Positions 1 to 7,112 of a stretch of DNA of 7,112 nt are shown here, in pieces (the stretch's first letter is position 1; the number at the start of each line of letters is the position of its first letter). Below the pieces are notes generated by a model. It worked only from the letters and a program-made list of their open reading frames with translations, was not told the DNA's origin and did not search any database. The DNA comes from an uncultured Acidobacteriota bacterium (GTDB lineage: Bacteria; Acidobacteriota; Thermoanaerobaculia; Gp7-AA8), in contig CAMPKJ010000249.1 in assembly GCA_946887105.1 (NCBI GenBank), positions 1 to 7,112 on the forward strand, in the 5' to 3' direction. Both the position numbers and the translations under genes were made by a program.

Positions 1-67
1 AGATCTACTGGGTGGAGTGTCGGTTAACCCGAAAGAAAGAGGAAGGAATTTCCGGGCGGCACGGTAT
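1..67. other. Short non-coding stretch downstream of the aminopeptidase gene
   Basis: This stretch lies 3' of the minus-strand aminopeptidase stop codon and runs off the window edge. It contains an 18-nt pure-purine run on the plus strand (31-48), which is a pyrimidine tract in the aminopeptidase transcript. A weak imperfect inverted repeat (28-34 against 49-56, one bulge) flanks the run. There is no convincing intrinsic terminator with a T-run, and I see no gene. Confidence 0.5.
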
Positions 68-2647
68 CTACGGCTGCGCGCTCAGATACTCCGACACCGC
101 CTGCATCTCCCTCGCCTTGAGTGCGGCGCACTCGTTCACCTGTTCTTCGACGCGCATCAGCTGGCGCTCCGTTCCCTCGATTTTGCGCTCGGCGAAGAAC
201 TCGCGTGCGCGCGTGACGCGTTGCGGCTCACAGCCGTTGGCGATGAACGGCATGTTTGCGGCGAAGATCGCCGGCAGGCCTTTCATGATGTTCTCGTAGT
301 TCGCCGTCACCCACTGGAACAGCTCGTCGCGCTCTTCCGCCGTTTCCGCGGCGCCCCACAGCAGGAATCGTTCGTTCGGACGCACGCTGCCGGTGAACGA
401 ATAGTCGCGCGCCTTCTGGCGGATGGCGGGATCGCGGAAGCGGCCCAGCGCGGCGAGGTATCGCGAGCGCTCGGCCGGCGAGGTGGCGCTCTCGAAGCGT
501 TTCCGGTACTCCTCGAACAGCGCCTGATCGCCTTCCGCCGCGCCGGACGTCAACACGAATGCCATGAGCGTGGGGTGTACGGCGTTCGCATTCTCGAGCG
601 CCTTCGGCAGGTGCTCGCGCACGAAGGCCTTCACGCGCGGATCGTCGCCGTACGTGCCGAGGAGCGCGAGCAGCTGTGGACGGAGCGTGGTGATCCGCTC
701 CGACTCGCCTTCCTTCGGCGTGAGTCCGATGCGGTCGAGTGCGGGGCCGATGGTGCGGCGCAGATACTCCGCGAAGTGCTGGCGATTGGCGGCGCTGTCG
801 AACGTCGTGCGCACGTTGCCGAGCGCGCCGAGCAGGGTGGAGAGCACCTGCGGATCGGGATCGCTGGCGAAGCCGCCGAGGATGTCCAGATAGGCATCGC
901 CGTGAATCGTGCTGTTGCGGAACAGCGCGCCGAGATTGCCGACGAACGCGAACCGCTCGGCAGGCGTGAGCGTGCCCTCCGCCTTCTTCGCCAGCGATGC
1001 CATCGACGCCTCCGGCATCTTCCAGCGGTAATAGCCGGCTGCATTCGCGTGCGGATAGAGCCACTCCACGCGATCGCCCTGCAGCGTCAGCGTCTTCGAC
1101 GGCGCATTGAGCAGGACCGCCGCGTTGCGGGTCGTGCTGCCGTCGGAGTAGCGGAGCGTGACCGGGATGTGCCAGGTCTGCGCCGTCGCGTTGCCGGTGG
1201 TGAAGCGGCTCTGCGTCAGGCGCACCTGATTCGGCGCGATCAGCTCCACGGTCACCAGCGGAATGCCGGGCTGATTGATGAATGCCTCCATCGATGCGAC
1301 CGTGCCGGCAGGGGCGTGTTTCGCCAGCGTTGCGAAGAACTCCGCGGCGTTGGCGTTGCCCCACGCGTTCGATTTGATGTGATCGAGCACGCCCTGGCGG
1401 AACTTCTCCGGGCCGATCCACTGCTCGAACATCGTCAGCACGGCCTTGCCTTTGTTGTACGCGGTGCCGACGTTGCGCATCGCTTCGTTCGGGTGCACGT
1501 CCCGCTTGCGAATGGGATCGGTGGCCGCGCGCGCGTCGCTGGTCATCACCTGCTGGATGCCTTGCATCTCGGCCACGGCGTGTCCGAATTCGGGGTGGAG
1601 CTGCTCGGTGATCTTGTCGCCCATCCAGTCGGCGAACGATTCGTTGAGCCAGAAGTCGTCCCACCACTCCATGGTCACCAGATCGCCGAACCACATGTGC
1701 GCGAGCTCGTGCGCGGTGACGCGGATGAGATTCAGCCGCTGCGCGGGCGTGGCGGTGGCAGAGTCGAGCAGCAGCACGGTGTCGCGATACGTGATCGCGC
1801 CCGGATTCTCCATCGCGCCGGCCCAGTATTCAGGGATGCCGATCAGATCGACCTTCTCGAACGGATGCTTGCTGCCGAAATACGTCTCCAGCGCCGCGAG
1901 CACCGGCGGCGCGATCTCGGCGGCCAGTTTCGTGAGCCGCCCCTGTCCCTTCGGCGCGATCACGCGGCCGGGGACGCTCATTCCTGCGATGGGCGTGTAG
2001 TCGAACGCGCCGATGGCCATGGCGATGAGATACGAGGGCAGCGGTTTCGTCTTGGCGAAGCGGATGGTCTTCTGTCCGTCCTTCTTCTCTTCCGAGACCA
2101 CCGGCGTGTTGGAGACGGCGTCGAACTGCTCGGGGATGGTCAGCGTCAGCTGGTAGGGGATCTTGAAGCCCGGCTCGTCCCAGCACGGAAAGGCCTTGCG
2201 CGCGTCGATGGCCTGGAACTGCGTGAAGAGATACGGCGCGCCATCCCTGGTGGCCATCTTGTAGAGTCCGACCGCCTGCCGGTTGTACTTGCTCGTGAAG
2301 TCGATCGCCAGCGTGTACTGGCCCGGCTGCAGCGGCTGCGCGGCGGTGACGATCACCGTCGCGTCTTTGCCCTTCGCGTGGGTGACGTCGATCGCATCGT
2401 TCCCCTTCATGAGCGTCACCGTGCCAAGGGTCATGTCCTCTGCATGGAAGCGGAATGAAGGCGTGGCCTTCTTCACCTGCAGCTCGATGGCCACGGAGCC
2501 GCTGAAATCATCGCCCCGAGGGTCGGCGTTGAGCGTCACCGCTTCGCCGAGAGGCATGACGTCATGGCCGAGCCGGACGGGCTCCGCGGCGAAAAGAGAG
2601 AACGAGACGGCCAGCAGAACGAGCGAGAAGACGCGCGGCGTTTTCAT
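68..2647 (-). CDS. Exported M1-family zinc aminopeptidase (ERAP/APN type)
   Basis: This is a complete 859-residue protein that removes N-terminal amino acids from peptides using one zinc ion. The M1 signatures are all visible: the substrate-binding GAMEN motif at about 277-281, the zinc site HELAH at 313-317, the third zinc ligand Glu336 in NESFA (the canonical HExxH-x18-E), and the probable catalytic Tyr397 in the TAYNKGKAVL segment. Domain order is an N-terminal beta domain (about 25-205), the thermolysin-like catalytic domain (215-450), a small beta domain, and a C-terminal helical ERAP1_C-like domain (about 540-859). The length is normal for the family. I chose the ATG at 2647 because it begins a clean Sec signal peptide (MKTPRVF, then a hydrophobic run to LFAAEP, cleavage near residue 20-21), so the enzyme is probably periplasmic. 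An in-frame TTG at 2665 would add six residues. Neither start has a strong Shine-Dalgarno. Cytoplasmic E. coli PepN lacks a signal peptide, so I give no symbol. The gene is divergent from the iron operon and no functional link is evident. Confidence 0.95.
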   Translation of the reverse strand: MKTPRVFSLVLLAVSFSLFAAEPVRLGHDVMPLGEAVTLNADPRGDDFSGSVAIELQVKKATPSFRFHAEDMTLGTVTLMKGNDAIDVTHAKGKDATVIVTAAQPLQPGQYTLAIDFTSKYNRQAVGLYKMATRDGAPYLFTQFQAIDARKAFPCWDEPGFKIPYQLTLTIPEQFDAVSNTPVVSEEKKDGQKTIRFAKTKPLPSYLIAMAIGAFDYTPIAGMSVPGRVIAPKGQGRLTKLAAEIAPPVLAALETYFGSKHPFEKVDLIGIPEYWAGAMENPGAITYRDTVLLLDSATATPAQRLNLIRVTAHELAHMWFGDLVTMEWWDDFWLNESFADWMGDKITEQLHPEFGHAVAEMQGIQQVMTSDARAATDPIRKRDVHPNEAMRNVGTAYNKGKAVLTMFEQWIGPEKFRQGVLDHIKSNAWGNANAAEFFATLAKHAPAGTVASMEAFINQPGIPLVTVELIAPNQVRLTQSRFTTGNATAQTWHIPVTLRYSDGSTTRNAAVLLNAPSKTLTLQGDRVEWLYPHANAAGYYRWKMPEASMASLAKKAEGTLTPAERFAFVGNLGALFRNSTIHGDAYLDILGGFASDPDPQVLSTLLGALGNVRTTFDSAANRQHFAEYLRRTIGPALDRIGLTPKEGESERITTLRPQLLALLGTYGDDPRVKAFVREHLPKALENANAVHPTLMAFVLTSGAAEGDQALFEEYRKRFESATSPAERSRYLAALGRFRDPAIRQKARDYSFTGSVRPNERFLLWGAAETAEERDELFQWVTANYENIMKGLPAIFAANMPFIANGCEPQRVTRAREFFAERKIEGTERQLMRVEEQVNECAALKAREMQAVSEYLSAQP

Positions 2648-2680
2648 GAGCACGACAGCGTACAAGGAGTCGCCGCGGAC

Positions 2681-2694
2681 GCAACGGCCGTTGC
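2681..2694. repeat. 14-bp perfect palindrome in the divergent intergenic region
   Basis: GCAACGGCCGTTGC reads identically on both strands. It is centred about 40 bp upstream of the aminopeptidase start and on the far side of the region from the iron operon. Its position suits an operator for the aminopeptidase gene, but I do not recognise the motif as belonging to a known regulator. It could also be chance in G+C-rich DNA. Confidence 0.4.
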
Positions 2695-2722
2695 CGTTTT
2701 CTCACCGGGAGCGCATCGAAGC

Positions 2723-2751
2723 TTGACGAAGGCCATTGAGACGAATAGCGT
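2723..2751 (+). promoter_or_regulatory. Candidate sigma-70 promoter for the piu-like operon
   Basis: A -35-like TTGACG (2723-2728, five of six consensus positions) is separated by 17 bp from a -10-like TAGCGT (2746-2751). The latter keeps the three most important consensus bases (first T, second A, last T). Transcription would begin near 2758, placing the Fur-like palindrome just downstream of the start point, a position compatible with repression. The -10 is weak, so this is inference. Confidence 0.4.
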
Positions 2752-2764
2752 CTAGCGCTTCAGT

Positions 2765-2779
2765 TGAGACTAAGTCTCA
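2765..2779. promoter_or_regulatory. Probable Fur box (7-1-7 inverted repeat)
   Basis: TGAGACT-A-AGTCTCA is a perfect inverted repeat of two 7-bp arms around one base. This is the 7-1-7 architecture of Fur operators (TGATAAT-n-ATTATCA). Each arm matches that consensus at five of seven positions, and the outer TGA/TCA, the central A and the inner T/A are all kept. It sits between the candidate promoter and the start of a siderophore-uptake operon, where Fur control would be expected. No Fur gene is present in the window. Another iron-responsive or unrelated dimeric regulator is possible. Confidence 0.65.
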
Positions 2780-2802
2780 GTTGCAGTGGAGACCGCCGCA
2801 CC

Positions 2803-3969
2803 TTGACCATTCGCAAAACACTGTTCTGGCTCCATCTCACCGCCGGCGTCATGGCCGGCCTGGTGATCCTGCTCATGTCCGTCACCGGTGTGCTGCTGGC
2901 GTTCGAGAAGCAGATCATCGCGTTCGCGGAGCGCGATCTGCGCGTCACCGCGGATCCATCACACGCGCCGCTGCCGCTCTCGCGCCTCGTCGCCGCTGCC
3001 ATGGCCGCCGCGCCGGACGAGGAGCCGTCCAACGTCACCGTGCGCTCCGATCGCCTCGCGCCCGTGGCCATCGCGTTCGGCCGGGAGCGGACGCTGTTCG
3101 TCCATCCGTACACCGGCGCGGTCCTGGGCGAAGGCGCGACCGGCGTTCGCGCGTTCGTCGAGGCGAACAAGAGTCTGCACCGCTGGCTGGCGATGAAAGG
3201 GGAGGGCCGCGAGCGCGGCAAGGCCATCACCGGCGCCGCGAATCTGGCGTTCCTGTTCATCGTCCTCTCCGGCCTGGTGATCTGGATTCCGCGCCGCCGC
3301 ACGCGCACGGCGTTCCGCAACGCGACGCTCTTCCGCCGCGGTCTACGCGGTCGCGCACGCGACTTCAGCTGGCATCACGTACTCGGCATCTGGTCCTTTC
3401 TGCCGCTCGTCGCCATCGTCGTCTCCGGCGTGGTGATCTCGTATCCGTGGGCGACGCGGCTCGTCTACCGCGCGGCCGGCAGCACGCCGCCGAAGCAGCA
3501 GCGACCGGCGCCGAATGAACGCGGCGGGACGCTCGATCTCGCTGCGCTCGATCGCCTGTCGGGCGTGGCGAGCAGCGAAGCGGCGCGCGTGACGCCGCAA
3601 TGGAAGTCGCTCTCGTTCCGGATGCCGATCTCGCCGAAGGCGCCGGTGGCGTTCTCGCTCGATGAAGGAAACGGCGCGCGCCCCGACAAGCGCTCGCAAC
3701 TGATGATCGACCCGCGCACGGCGCGCGTGGTCGAGCACAAGACGTACGCACAGCAGGAGAGCGGCCAGCAGGCGCGCGCGTGGCTGCGCTGGATCCACAC
3801 CGGTGAAGCGGGCGGCATGGCCGGGCAGGTTGTGGCGATGCTCGCATCCGCCGCGGCCGTGGGGCTCGTCTACACCGGTCTCGCACTGGCGCTGCGCCGA
3901 TTCGCCCGCGTGCTGCGCGGAGCGCCCGCCCCATCACAACAATTCATAGAAGAGGAAGGCAACGTATGA
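2803..3969 (+). CDS. piuB: PepSY-TM inner-membrane protein, PiuB-type (putative ferric-siderophore reductase)
   Basis: This 388-residue protein has the four-helix PepSY-associated TM layout: helices near 8-34, 140-163, 193-214 and 339-365, with large loops after helices 1 and 3. Family hallmarks include the first-helix HLTAG...SVTG segment, SLHRW (124-128) with the following GLVIWIPRR, SWHHVLG (189-195) and RWIHTG (329-334). Histidines 11, 126, 191/192 and 332 lie at or near membrane boundaries and are candidate haem ligands. Relatives such as FoxB of Pseudomonas take part in reductive release of iron from siderophores, so the inferred role is iron removal at the inner membrane after receptor-mediated uptake. 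I chose the TTG at 2803 because it starts directly at the conserved TIRKTLFWLH segment and has GGAG at 2788-2791, 11 nt upstream. An earlier in-frame TTG at 2764 overlaps the Fur-like operator and adds 13 residues that do not look like protein. The stop overlaps the receptor's start codon. The symbol is by homology to the P. aeruginosa locus. Confidence 0.88.
   Translation: MTIRKTLFWLHLTAGVMAGLVILLMSVTGVLLAFEKQIIAFAERDLRVTADPSHAPLPLSRLVAAAMAAAPDEEPSNVTVRSDRLAPVAIAFGRERTLFVHPYTGAVLGEGATGVRAFVEANKSLHRWLAMKGEGRERGKAITGAANLAFLFIVLSGLVIWIPRRRTRTAFRNATLFRRGLRGRARDFSWHHVLGIWSFLPLVAIVVSGVVISYPWATRLVYRAAGSTPPKQQRPAPNERGGTLDLAALDRLSGVASSEAARVTPQWKSLSFRMPISPKAPVAFSLDEGNGARPDKRSQLMIDPRTARVVEHKTYAQQESGQQARAWLRWIHTGEAGGMAGQVVAMLASAAAVGLVYTGLALALRRFARVLRGAPAPSQQFIEEEGNV
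3951..3959 (+). promoter_or_regulatory. Strong Shine-Dalgarno of the receptor gene
   Basis: The purine run AGAGGAAGG ends 6 nt before the ATG at 3966 and lies inside the last codons of the PepSY-TM gene. It fixes the receptor start. It also suggests that the receptor is translated more strongly than its neighbours, which have weak or distant ribosome-binding sites. Confidence 0.8.
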
Positions 3970-6350
3970 GTGGACGTCGAACGAAGAAACTCCGGAAGCT
4001 GACCGCCGGCGCGCTGGTGGCCTGCTCGGCCTTCAGCACGCGCTACGCGGTGGCGCAGGGCAGCAGCGGCACGGCCGGCGACGGTAGAACGCGGGCCACG
4101 GCACAACTGCCGCTGCGGCAGTTCGACATCGCGCCGGGAACGGTGGCCGAAACGCTGCGGGCGTTCGAGGCAGCGACCGGAATGAGCGTCCGTGCCGAGT
4201 TCGATCGGATCGTGCTCGACGCGTACCAGAGTCCTGGCGCGACCGGGCTGCTCTCCGATGCGGAAGCGCTCACGCGGCTGCTCTCCGCGAGCGGCATCCA
4301 GCATCGATTCGCGAGCCGCCGCGCCGTCGTGCTCACGATGCCGATGTTGTCCGATGCGATCGACGTCTCCGCTCCGGCGCCGGAGATCGCATCGCCGAAG
4401 TTCACGCAGCCGCTGCTCGAAACGCCGCGCACCGTGGCCGTCATCACGGATGAGGTGTTTCTCGCACAAGGCGCGACGACGCTGCGCGATGTGTTGCGCA
4501 ACACGCCCGGCATCACGTTTCAGGCAGGGGAGGGCGGCGCGGCGCCGGGCGATGTGTTCAGCATGCGCGGCTTCAGCTCCGGCAACGACGTGCTGCTCGA
4601 CGGCGTGCGCGAGACGGGCGCGTACACGCGCGATGCGTTCAATCTCGAGCAGGTGGAAGTGGTCAAGGGTCCCTCGGGCGCGATCGCGGGCCGCGGCGGC
4701 ACGGGCGGCACGGTGAATCTCGTCACCAAGAATCCGAAGCCGGAGTCGTTCACGCGTGCGACCGTCGGCGTCGGCACGGCCGCGTATTCGCGCGCCACCG
4801 TCGACTCCAACGCTCCGCTCGCATCGATCGCGGGCGCCGCCGTTCGCGTGGCCGCGATGTACACGTCCTCCGATGTGCCCGGCCGCGACGTGGCGCACAA
4901 CAGCAGCTGGGGCGTCGCACCGTCGGTCTCGTTCGGAATGGGCAGGCCGTCGCGCTTCACGCTCGCGTATCAGCACCTCTCGCAGGACAACACGCCTGAC
5001 TACGGATTGCCATGGGCGGCGTTCGGCGCGAATCCGGAAGTCGACCAGAGCAACTTCTACGGCCTGGAAGGCTACGACTACGAGGATGTCACCAGCGACG
5101 TCGCGACCGCGACCGTCGAGCGCGATCTGCGGGATGGCTGGATGCTCCGCAATGTCTCCCGCTGGGCGGACAACTTTCGCGATTCCGCGATCACGGCGCC
5201 GCGCCCGCCGAACCGTCAGCTGCAGCAGCGGCGGATGGATCAGAGCCAGCTCACCAACCAGACCAGCGTGAACGGCTCGTTCCGCACCGCGGGCGTGCGC
5301 CACGATCTCGTCGCGGGCGTCGAGATCGGTCGCGAGTCGACGCTGATCCGCCGGCAGGCGCAGAGCACGAATCAGCCGCAGACCGCTCTCGCCAATCCCG
5401 ATCCGCGCCAGGATCCGATGGCGCCGATGCCGGCCAACAACGGCAATCCCGAGGATACGAGTCTCGCGCTGGCCGGGATCTACGCGTTCGATACGCTGCA
5501 GTTGGGCTCGCGCTGGGAAGTGACGGCCGGTCTGCGCTGGGATTCCGCCGAAGTCGATTACGAGCTGACCAATGTCTCCACGGGCGCGCAAACACGCCTC
5601 GGCCGCGAAGATCGCATGCTGAGCTGGAACTCCGGCATCGTCTTCAAACCGCGCGCGAACAGCAGCATCTATGCGAGCTACGCCACGTCGTTCAATCCGA
5701 CGGTCGAAGCGGGCGCCGGCGGCGCCGCGCTGTCGGGTTCGCCGACCGCGGTGAACAACGTCAATCTCGCTCCGGAAGAGAGCCGCAACCTCGAGATCGG
5801 CGCGAAGTGGGAAGCGGCGGGCGGGCGCGCCACCGCGAGTGCCGCGCTGTTCCGCACCGAGAAGACGAACGCGCGCACGCGCGGCGTGAACAGCGAGCCG
5901 TTCGTGCTCGACGGAGAACAGCGTGTGGAAGGCGTGGAGCTCAGCCTCACCGGCAATCTCACCGATCGCTGGTCCGTGCTGGCCGCGTACGCGCATCTCG
6001 ACAGCGAATTCGTCGCGTCTCGGAACCCGCTCGAGCAGGGAGCCGCGCTCGCATTCGTGCCCGAGAACTCGTTCAACGTCTGGACCGAGGGGCGTTTGCC
6101 GGGCGGTTTCAGCATCGGCGCCGGCACGCAGTTCATGGACTCGGTGTTCCGCAACGCCACCAATACCGCCGAGGTGCCGAGCTATTGGCTCGTGAACGCC
6201 ATGGCCGCGTATGACGTGTCGAGCGCACTGACGCTGCGGCTGAACGTCAACAACCTCGCCGATGAGGCGTATGTCGATCGCGTCGGCGGCGGTCACTACA
6301 TTCCGGGGCCGGGACGCTCGGTCACGATCAACGCGGAATTCGGTTTCTGA
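3966..6350 (+). CDS. piuA: TonB-dependent catecholate siderophore receptor, Fiu/PiuA type, with N-terminal STN domain
   Basis: This 794-residue outer-membrane protein imports ferric siderophore using TonB energy. Residues 1-30 are a signal peptide (KKLRK, hydrophobic stretch, cleavage after AVA). Residues about 48-124 form an STN domain ([20 protein letters not shown] ... [16 protein letters not shown]). A candidate TonB box, AIDVSAP, is at 131-137. The plug (about 146-256) has the typical [28 protein letters not shown] and VEVVKGPSG segments. The 22-strand-type barrel fills the rest and ends in phenylalanine (INAEFGF), the usual outer-membrane assembly signal. Similarity recalled from E. coli Fiu is clear along the length: SPKFTQP at the plug start, [29 protein letters not shown] and the [12 protein letters not shown] segment. 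Fiu transports catechol compounds, so a catecholate substrate is inferred. The start is set by a good Shine-Dalgarno and an ATGA overlap with the upstream stop. E. coli Fiu lacks an STN domain. STN usually signals to FecR/FecI, but neither gene is in view. Confidence 0.93.
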   Translation: MSGRRTKKLRKLTAGALVACSAFSTRYAVAQGSSGTAGDGRTRATAQLPLRQFDIAPGTVAETLRAFEAATGMSVRAEFDRIVLDAYQSPGATGLLSDAEALTRLLSASGIQHRFASRRAVVLTMPMLSDAIDVSAPAPEIASPKFTQPLLETPRTVAVITDEVFLAQGATTLRDVLRNTPGITFQAGEGGAAPGDVFSMRGFSSGNDVLLDGVRETGAYTRDAFNLEQVEVVKGPSGAIAGRGGTGGTVNLVTKNPKPESFTRATVGVGTAAYSRATVDSNAPLASIAGAAVRVAAMYTSSDVPGRDVAHNSSWGVAPSVSFGMGRPSRFTLAYQHLSQDNTPDYGLPWAAFGANPEVDQSNFYGLEGYDYEDVTSDVATATVERDLRDGWMLRNVSRWADNFRDSAITAPRPPNRQLQQRRMDQSQLTNQTSVNGSFRTAGVRHDLVAGVEIGRESTLIRRQAQSTNQPQTALANPDPRQDPMAPMPANNGNPEDTSLALAGIYAFDTLQLGSRWEVTAGLRWDSAEVDYELTNVSTGAQTRLGREDRMLSWNSGIVFKPRANSSIYASYATSFNPTVEAGAGGAALSGSPTAVNNVNLAPEESRNLEIGAKWEAAGGRATASAALFRTEKTNARTRGVNSEPFVLDGEQRVEGVELSLTGNLTDRWSVLAAYAHLDSEFVASRNPLEQGAALAFVPENSFNVWTEGRLPGGFSIGAGTQFMDSVFRNATNTAEVPSYWLVNAMAAYDVSSALTLRLNVNNLADEAYVDRVGGGHYIPGPGRSVTINAEFGF

Positions 6351-7030
6351 TGCTGCTGCAGATCCCGAACCTCCTGACGAACGAACAGGTGCGCGACGTG
6401 CGCGCGCGGATCGACGCGGCCGAATGGGTCGATGGCCGCGTCACCGCGGGACATCAGTCCGCGCGCGCGAAGGACAACGAACAGGTGCCGGAGCATCACC
6501 CGGCGGCGCGGGAGGCCGGCGAAATGATCGTGGCCGCGCTCGCGCGCAATGCGCTGTTCCGATCCGCCGCGCTGCCGTTGCACGTCTTTCCGCCGCTCTT
6601 CAATCGCTACTCCGGCGGCCAGTCCTTCGGCTCGCATGTCGACAACGCGGTCCGCCAGGTCAGCGGCACCGCGCATCAACTGCGCACCGATCTCTCCGCG
6701 ACGCTCTTCCTCTCCGCACGCGGCGAGTACGACGGCGGCGAGCTGGTGATCGAAGACACGTTCGGCGTGCAGTCCGTGAAGCTGGAAGCGGGGAGCATGA
6801 TCCTGTATCCCGCGAGCAGCCTGCATCACGTGCGTCCGGTGACGCGCGGCGCGCGCGTGTCGTCGTTTTTCTGGATCCAGAGCATGGTCCGTGACGACGG
6901 CGAGCGCACGCTGCTCTTCGACCTCGACCTGGCCGTTCAACGCCTCGGAGCCGAGTCGCCGGACCATCCGTCGGCGTTGCAACTCACAGGCGTGTACCAC
7001 AACCTTCTGCGCCGCTGGGCGGATCTGTAG
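6350..7030 (+). CDS. piuC: PKHD-type Fe(II)/2-oxoglutarate-dependent hydroxylase PiuC/YbiX
   Basis: This is a complete 226-residue cytoplasmic protein, almost the same length as E. coli YbiX (225). The double-stranded beta-helix iron site is intact: His96 and Asp98 in SHVDNAVR, the distal His159 in SSLHHVRP, and the 2-oxoglutarate-binding Arg169 exactly ten residues further. Family signatures are [39 protein letters not shown] and WIQSMVRDD. The C-terminal extension (about 180-226) ending in [11 protein letters not shown] matches the small helical domain of this family. The natural substrate is not established. Its constant company with Fiu/PiuA receptors suggests action on an imported catechol siderophore or its breakdown products. 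The ATG shares its A with the receptor stop (TGATG). With no strong Shine-Dalgarno of its own, it is probably translated by termination-reinitiation. Confidence 0.94.
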   Translation: MLLQIPNLLTNEQVRDVRARIDAAEWVDGRVTAGHQSARAKDNEQVPEHHPAAREAGEMIVAALARNALFRSAALPLHVFPPLFNRYSGGQSFGSHVDNAVRQVSGTAHQLRTDLSATLFLSARGEYDGGELVIEDTFGVQSVKLEAGSMILYPASSLHHVRPVTRGARVSSFFWIQSMVRDDGERTLLFDLDLAVQRLGAESPDHPSALQLTGVYHNLLRRWADL

Positions 7031-7079
7031 TTCCTCGGGGTTCCTCGGAGTTCCTCGGGGTTCCTCGGAGGTCCTCGCG
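7029..7079 (+). repeat. 10/20-bp tandem repeat starting at the piuC stop codon
   Basis: Four consecutive copies of a 10-bp unit, ttcctcggRg, occupy 7031-7070. They alternate gggg/ggag, so the true unit is 20 bp (ttcctcggggttcctcggag) repeated exactly twice. A fifth decayed copy (gtcctcgcg) follows. The period already includes the last two bases of the TAG stop codon at 7029-7030. It is non-coding. It could be a terminator-associated or REP-like intergenic repeat family. Confidence 0.85.
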
Positions 7080-7112
7080 TGCTTGGACGGCGGTCCGCCG
7101 AGGAACCCGAGG
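7033..7112. repeat. Inverted repeat pairing the tandem units with the window's end (possible terminator hairpin)
   Basis: The last 15 bases (7098-7112, ccgaggaacccgagg) are the reverse complement of the tandem unit at 7053-7068, with one bulged G. The same arm can also pair with 7033-7048. The intervening loop contains a further palindrome, CGGCGG-T-CCGCCG (7088-7100), that overlaps the second arm. The stem would be very stable and could end transcription or protect the 3' end of the operon mRNA. No T-run can be assessed because the window stops there. Confidence 0.6.

Larger units (their letters stand above)
2803..7030 (+). other. piuBAC-like operon for siderophore-iron uptake
   Basis: The three plus-strand genes have no intergenic space: a 4-nt ATGA overlap at 3966-3969 and a 1-nt TGATG overlap at 6348-6352. 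There is only one plausible upstream promoter/operator region. The gene content equals the P. aeruginosa piu locus (PepSY-TM protein, receptor, PKHD hydroxylase). A single Fur-controlled transcript is inferred. Confidence 0.85.

Overview
The window looks like chromosomal DNA from a Gram-negative bacterium. It encodes a TonB-dependent outer-membrane receptor and has Sec-type signal peptides. Base composition is strongly G+C-rich, especially at third codon positions. The codon and protein style fits Acidobacteriota or a high-GC proteobacterium, but nothing here settles the phylum. There is no rRNA, tRNA, transposase, phage gene or CRISPR array.

Layout. Positions 1-67 are a short non-coding stretch. 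Positions 68-2647 on the minus strand encode a complete exported M1-family zinc aminopeptidase. A 155-bp divergent intergenic region follows. It holds a 14-bp perfect palindrome, a plausible sigma-70 promoter and a perfect 7-1-7 inverted repeat at 2765-2779 with the architecture of a Fur box. Three plus-strand genes then run from 2803 to 7030 as one tightly packed operon: a four-helix PepSY-TM inner-membrane protein (PiuB type), a Fiu/PiuA-type catecholate siderophore receptor with an extra N-terminal STN domain, and a PiuC/YbiX-type Fe(II)/2-oxoglutarate hydroxylase. The joins are a 4-nt ATGA overlap and a 1-nt TGATG overlap, so translation is probably coupled. From the last stop codon onward lies a 10/20-bp tandem repeat, and its inverted copy forms the window's last bases.

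How the genes work together. The operon has the gene content of the Pseudomonas aeruginosa piu locus (PA4513-PA4515) and extends the fiu-ybiX pair of Escherichia coli. The receptor would import a ferric catechol-type siderophore across the outer membrane. The PepSY-TM protein would help release iron at the inner membrane, probably by haem-mediated reduction. PiuC is a cytoplasmic oxygenase of unresolved substrate that travels with these receptors. The Fur-like operator fits repression when iron is sufficient. The divergent aminopeptidase has no obvious functional link to this set.

The system is recognisable rather than wholly new. The less ordinary points are the STN domain on a Fiu/PiuA-like receptor with no FecI/FecR genes in view, the operator-overlapping false start of the first gene, and the repeat/inverted-repeat structure at the 3' end.
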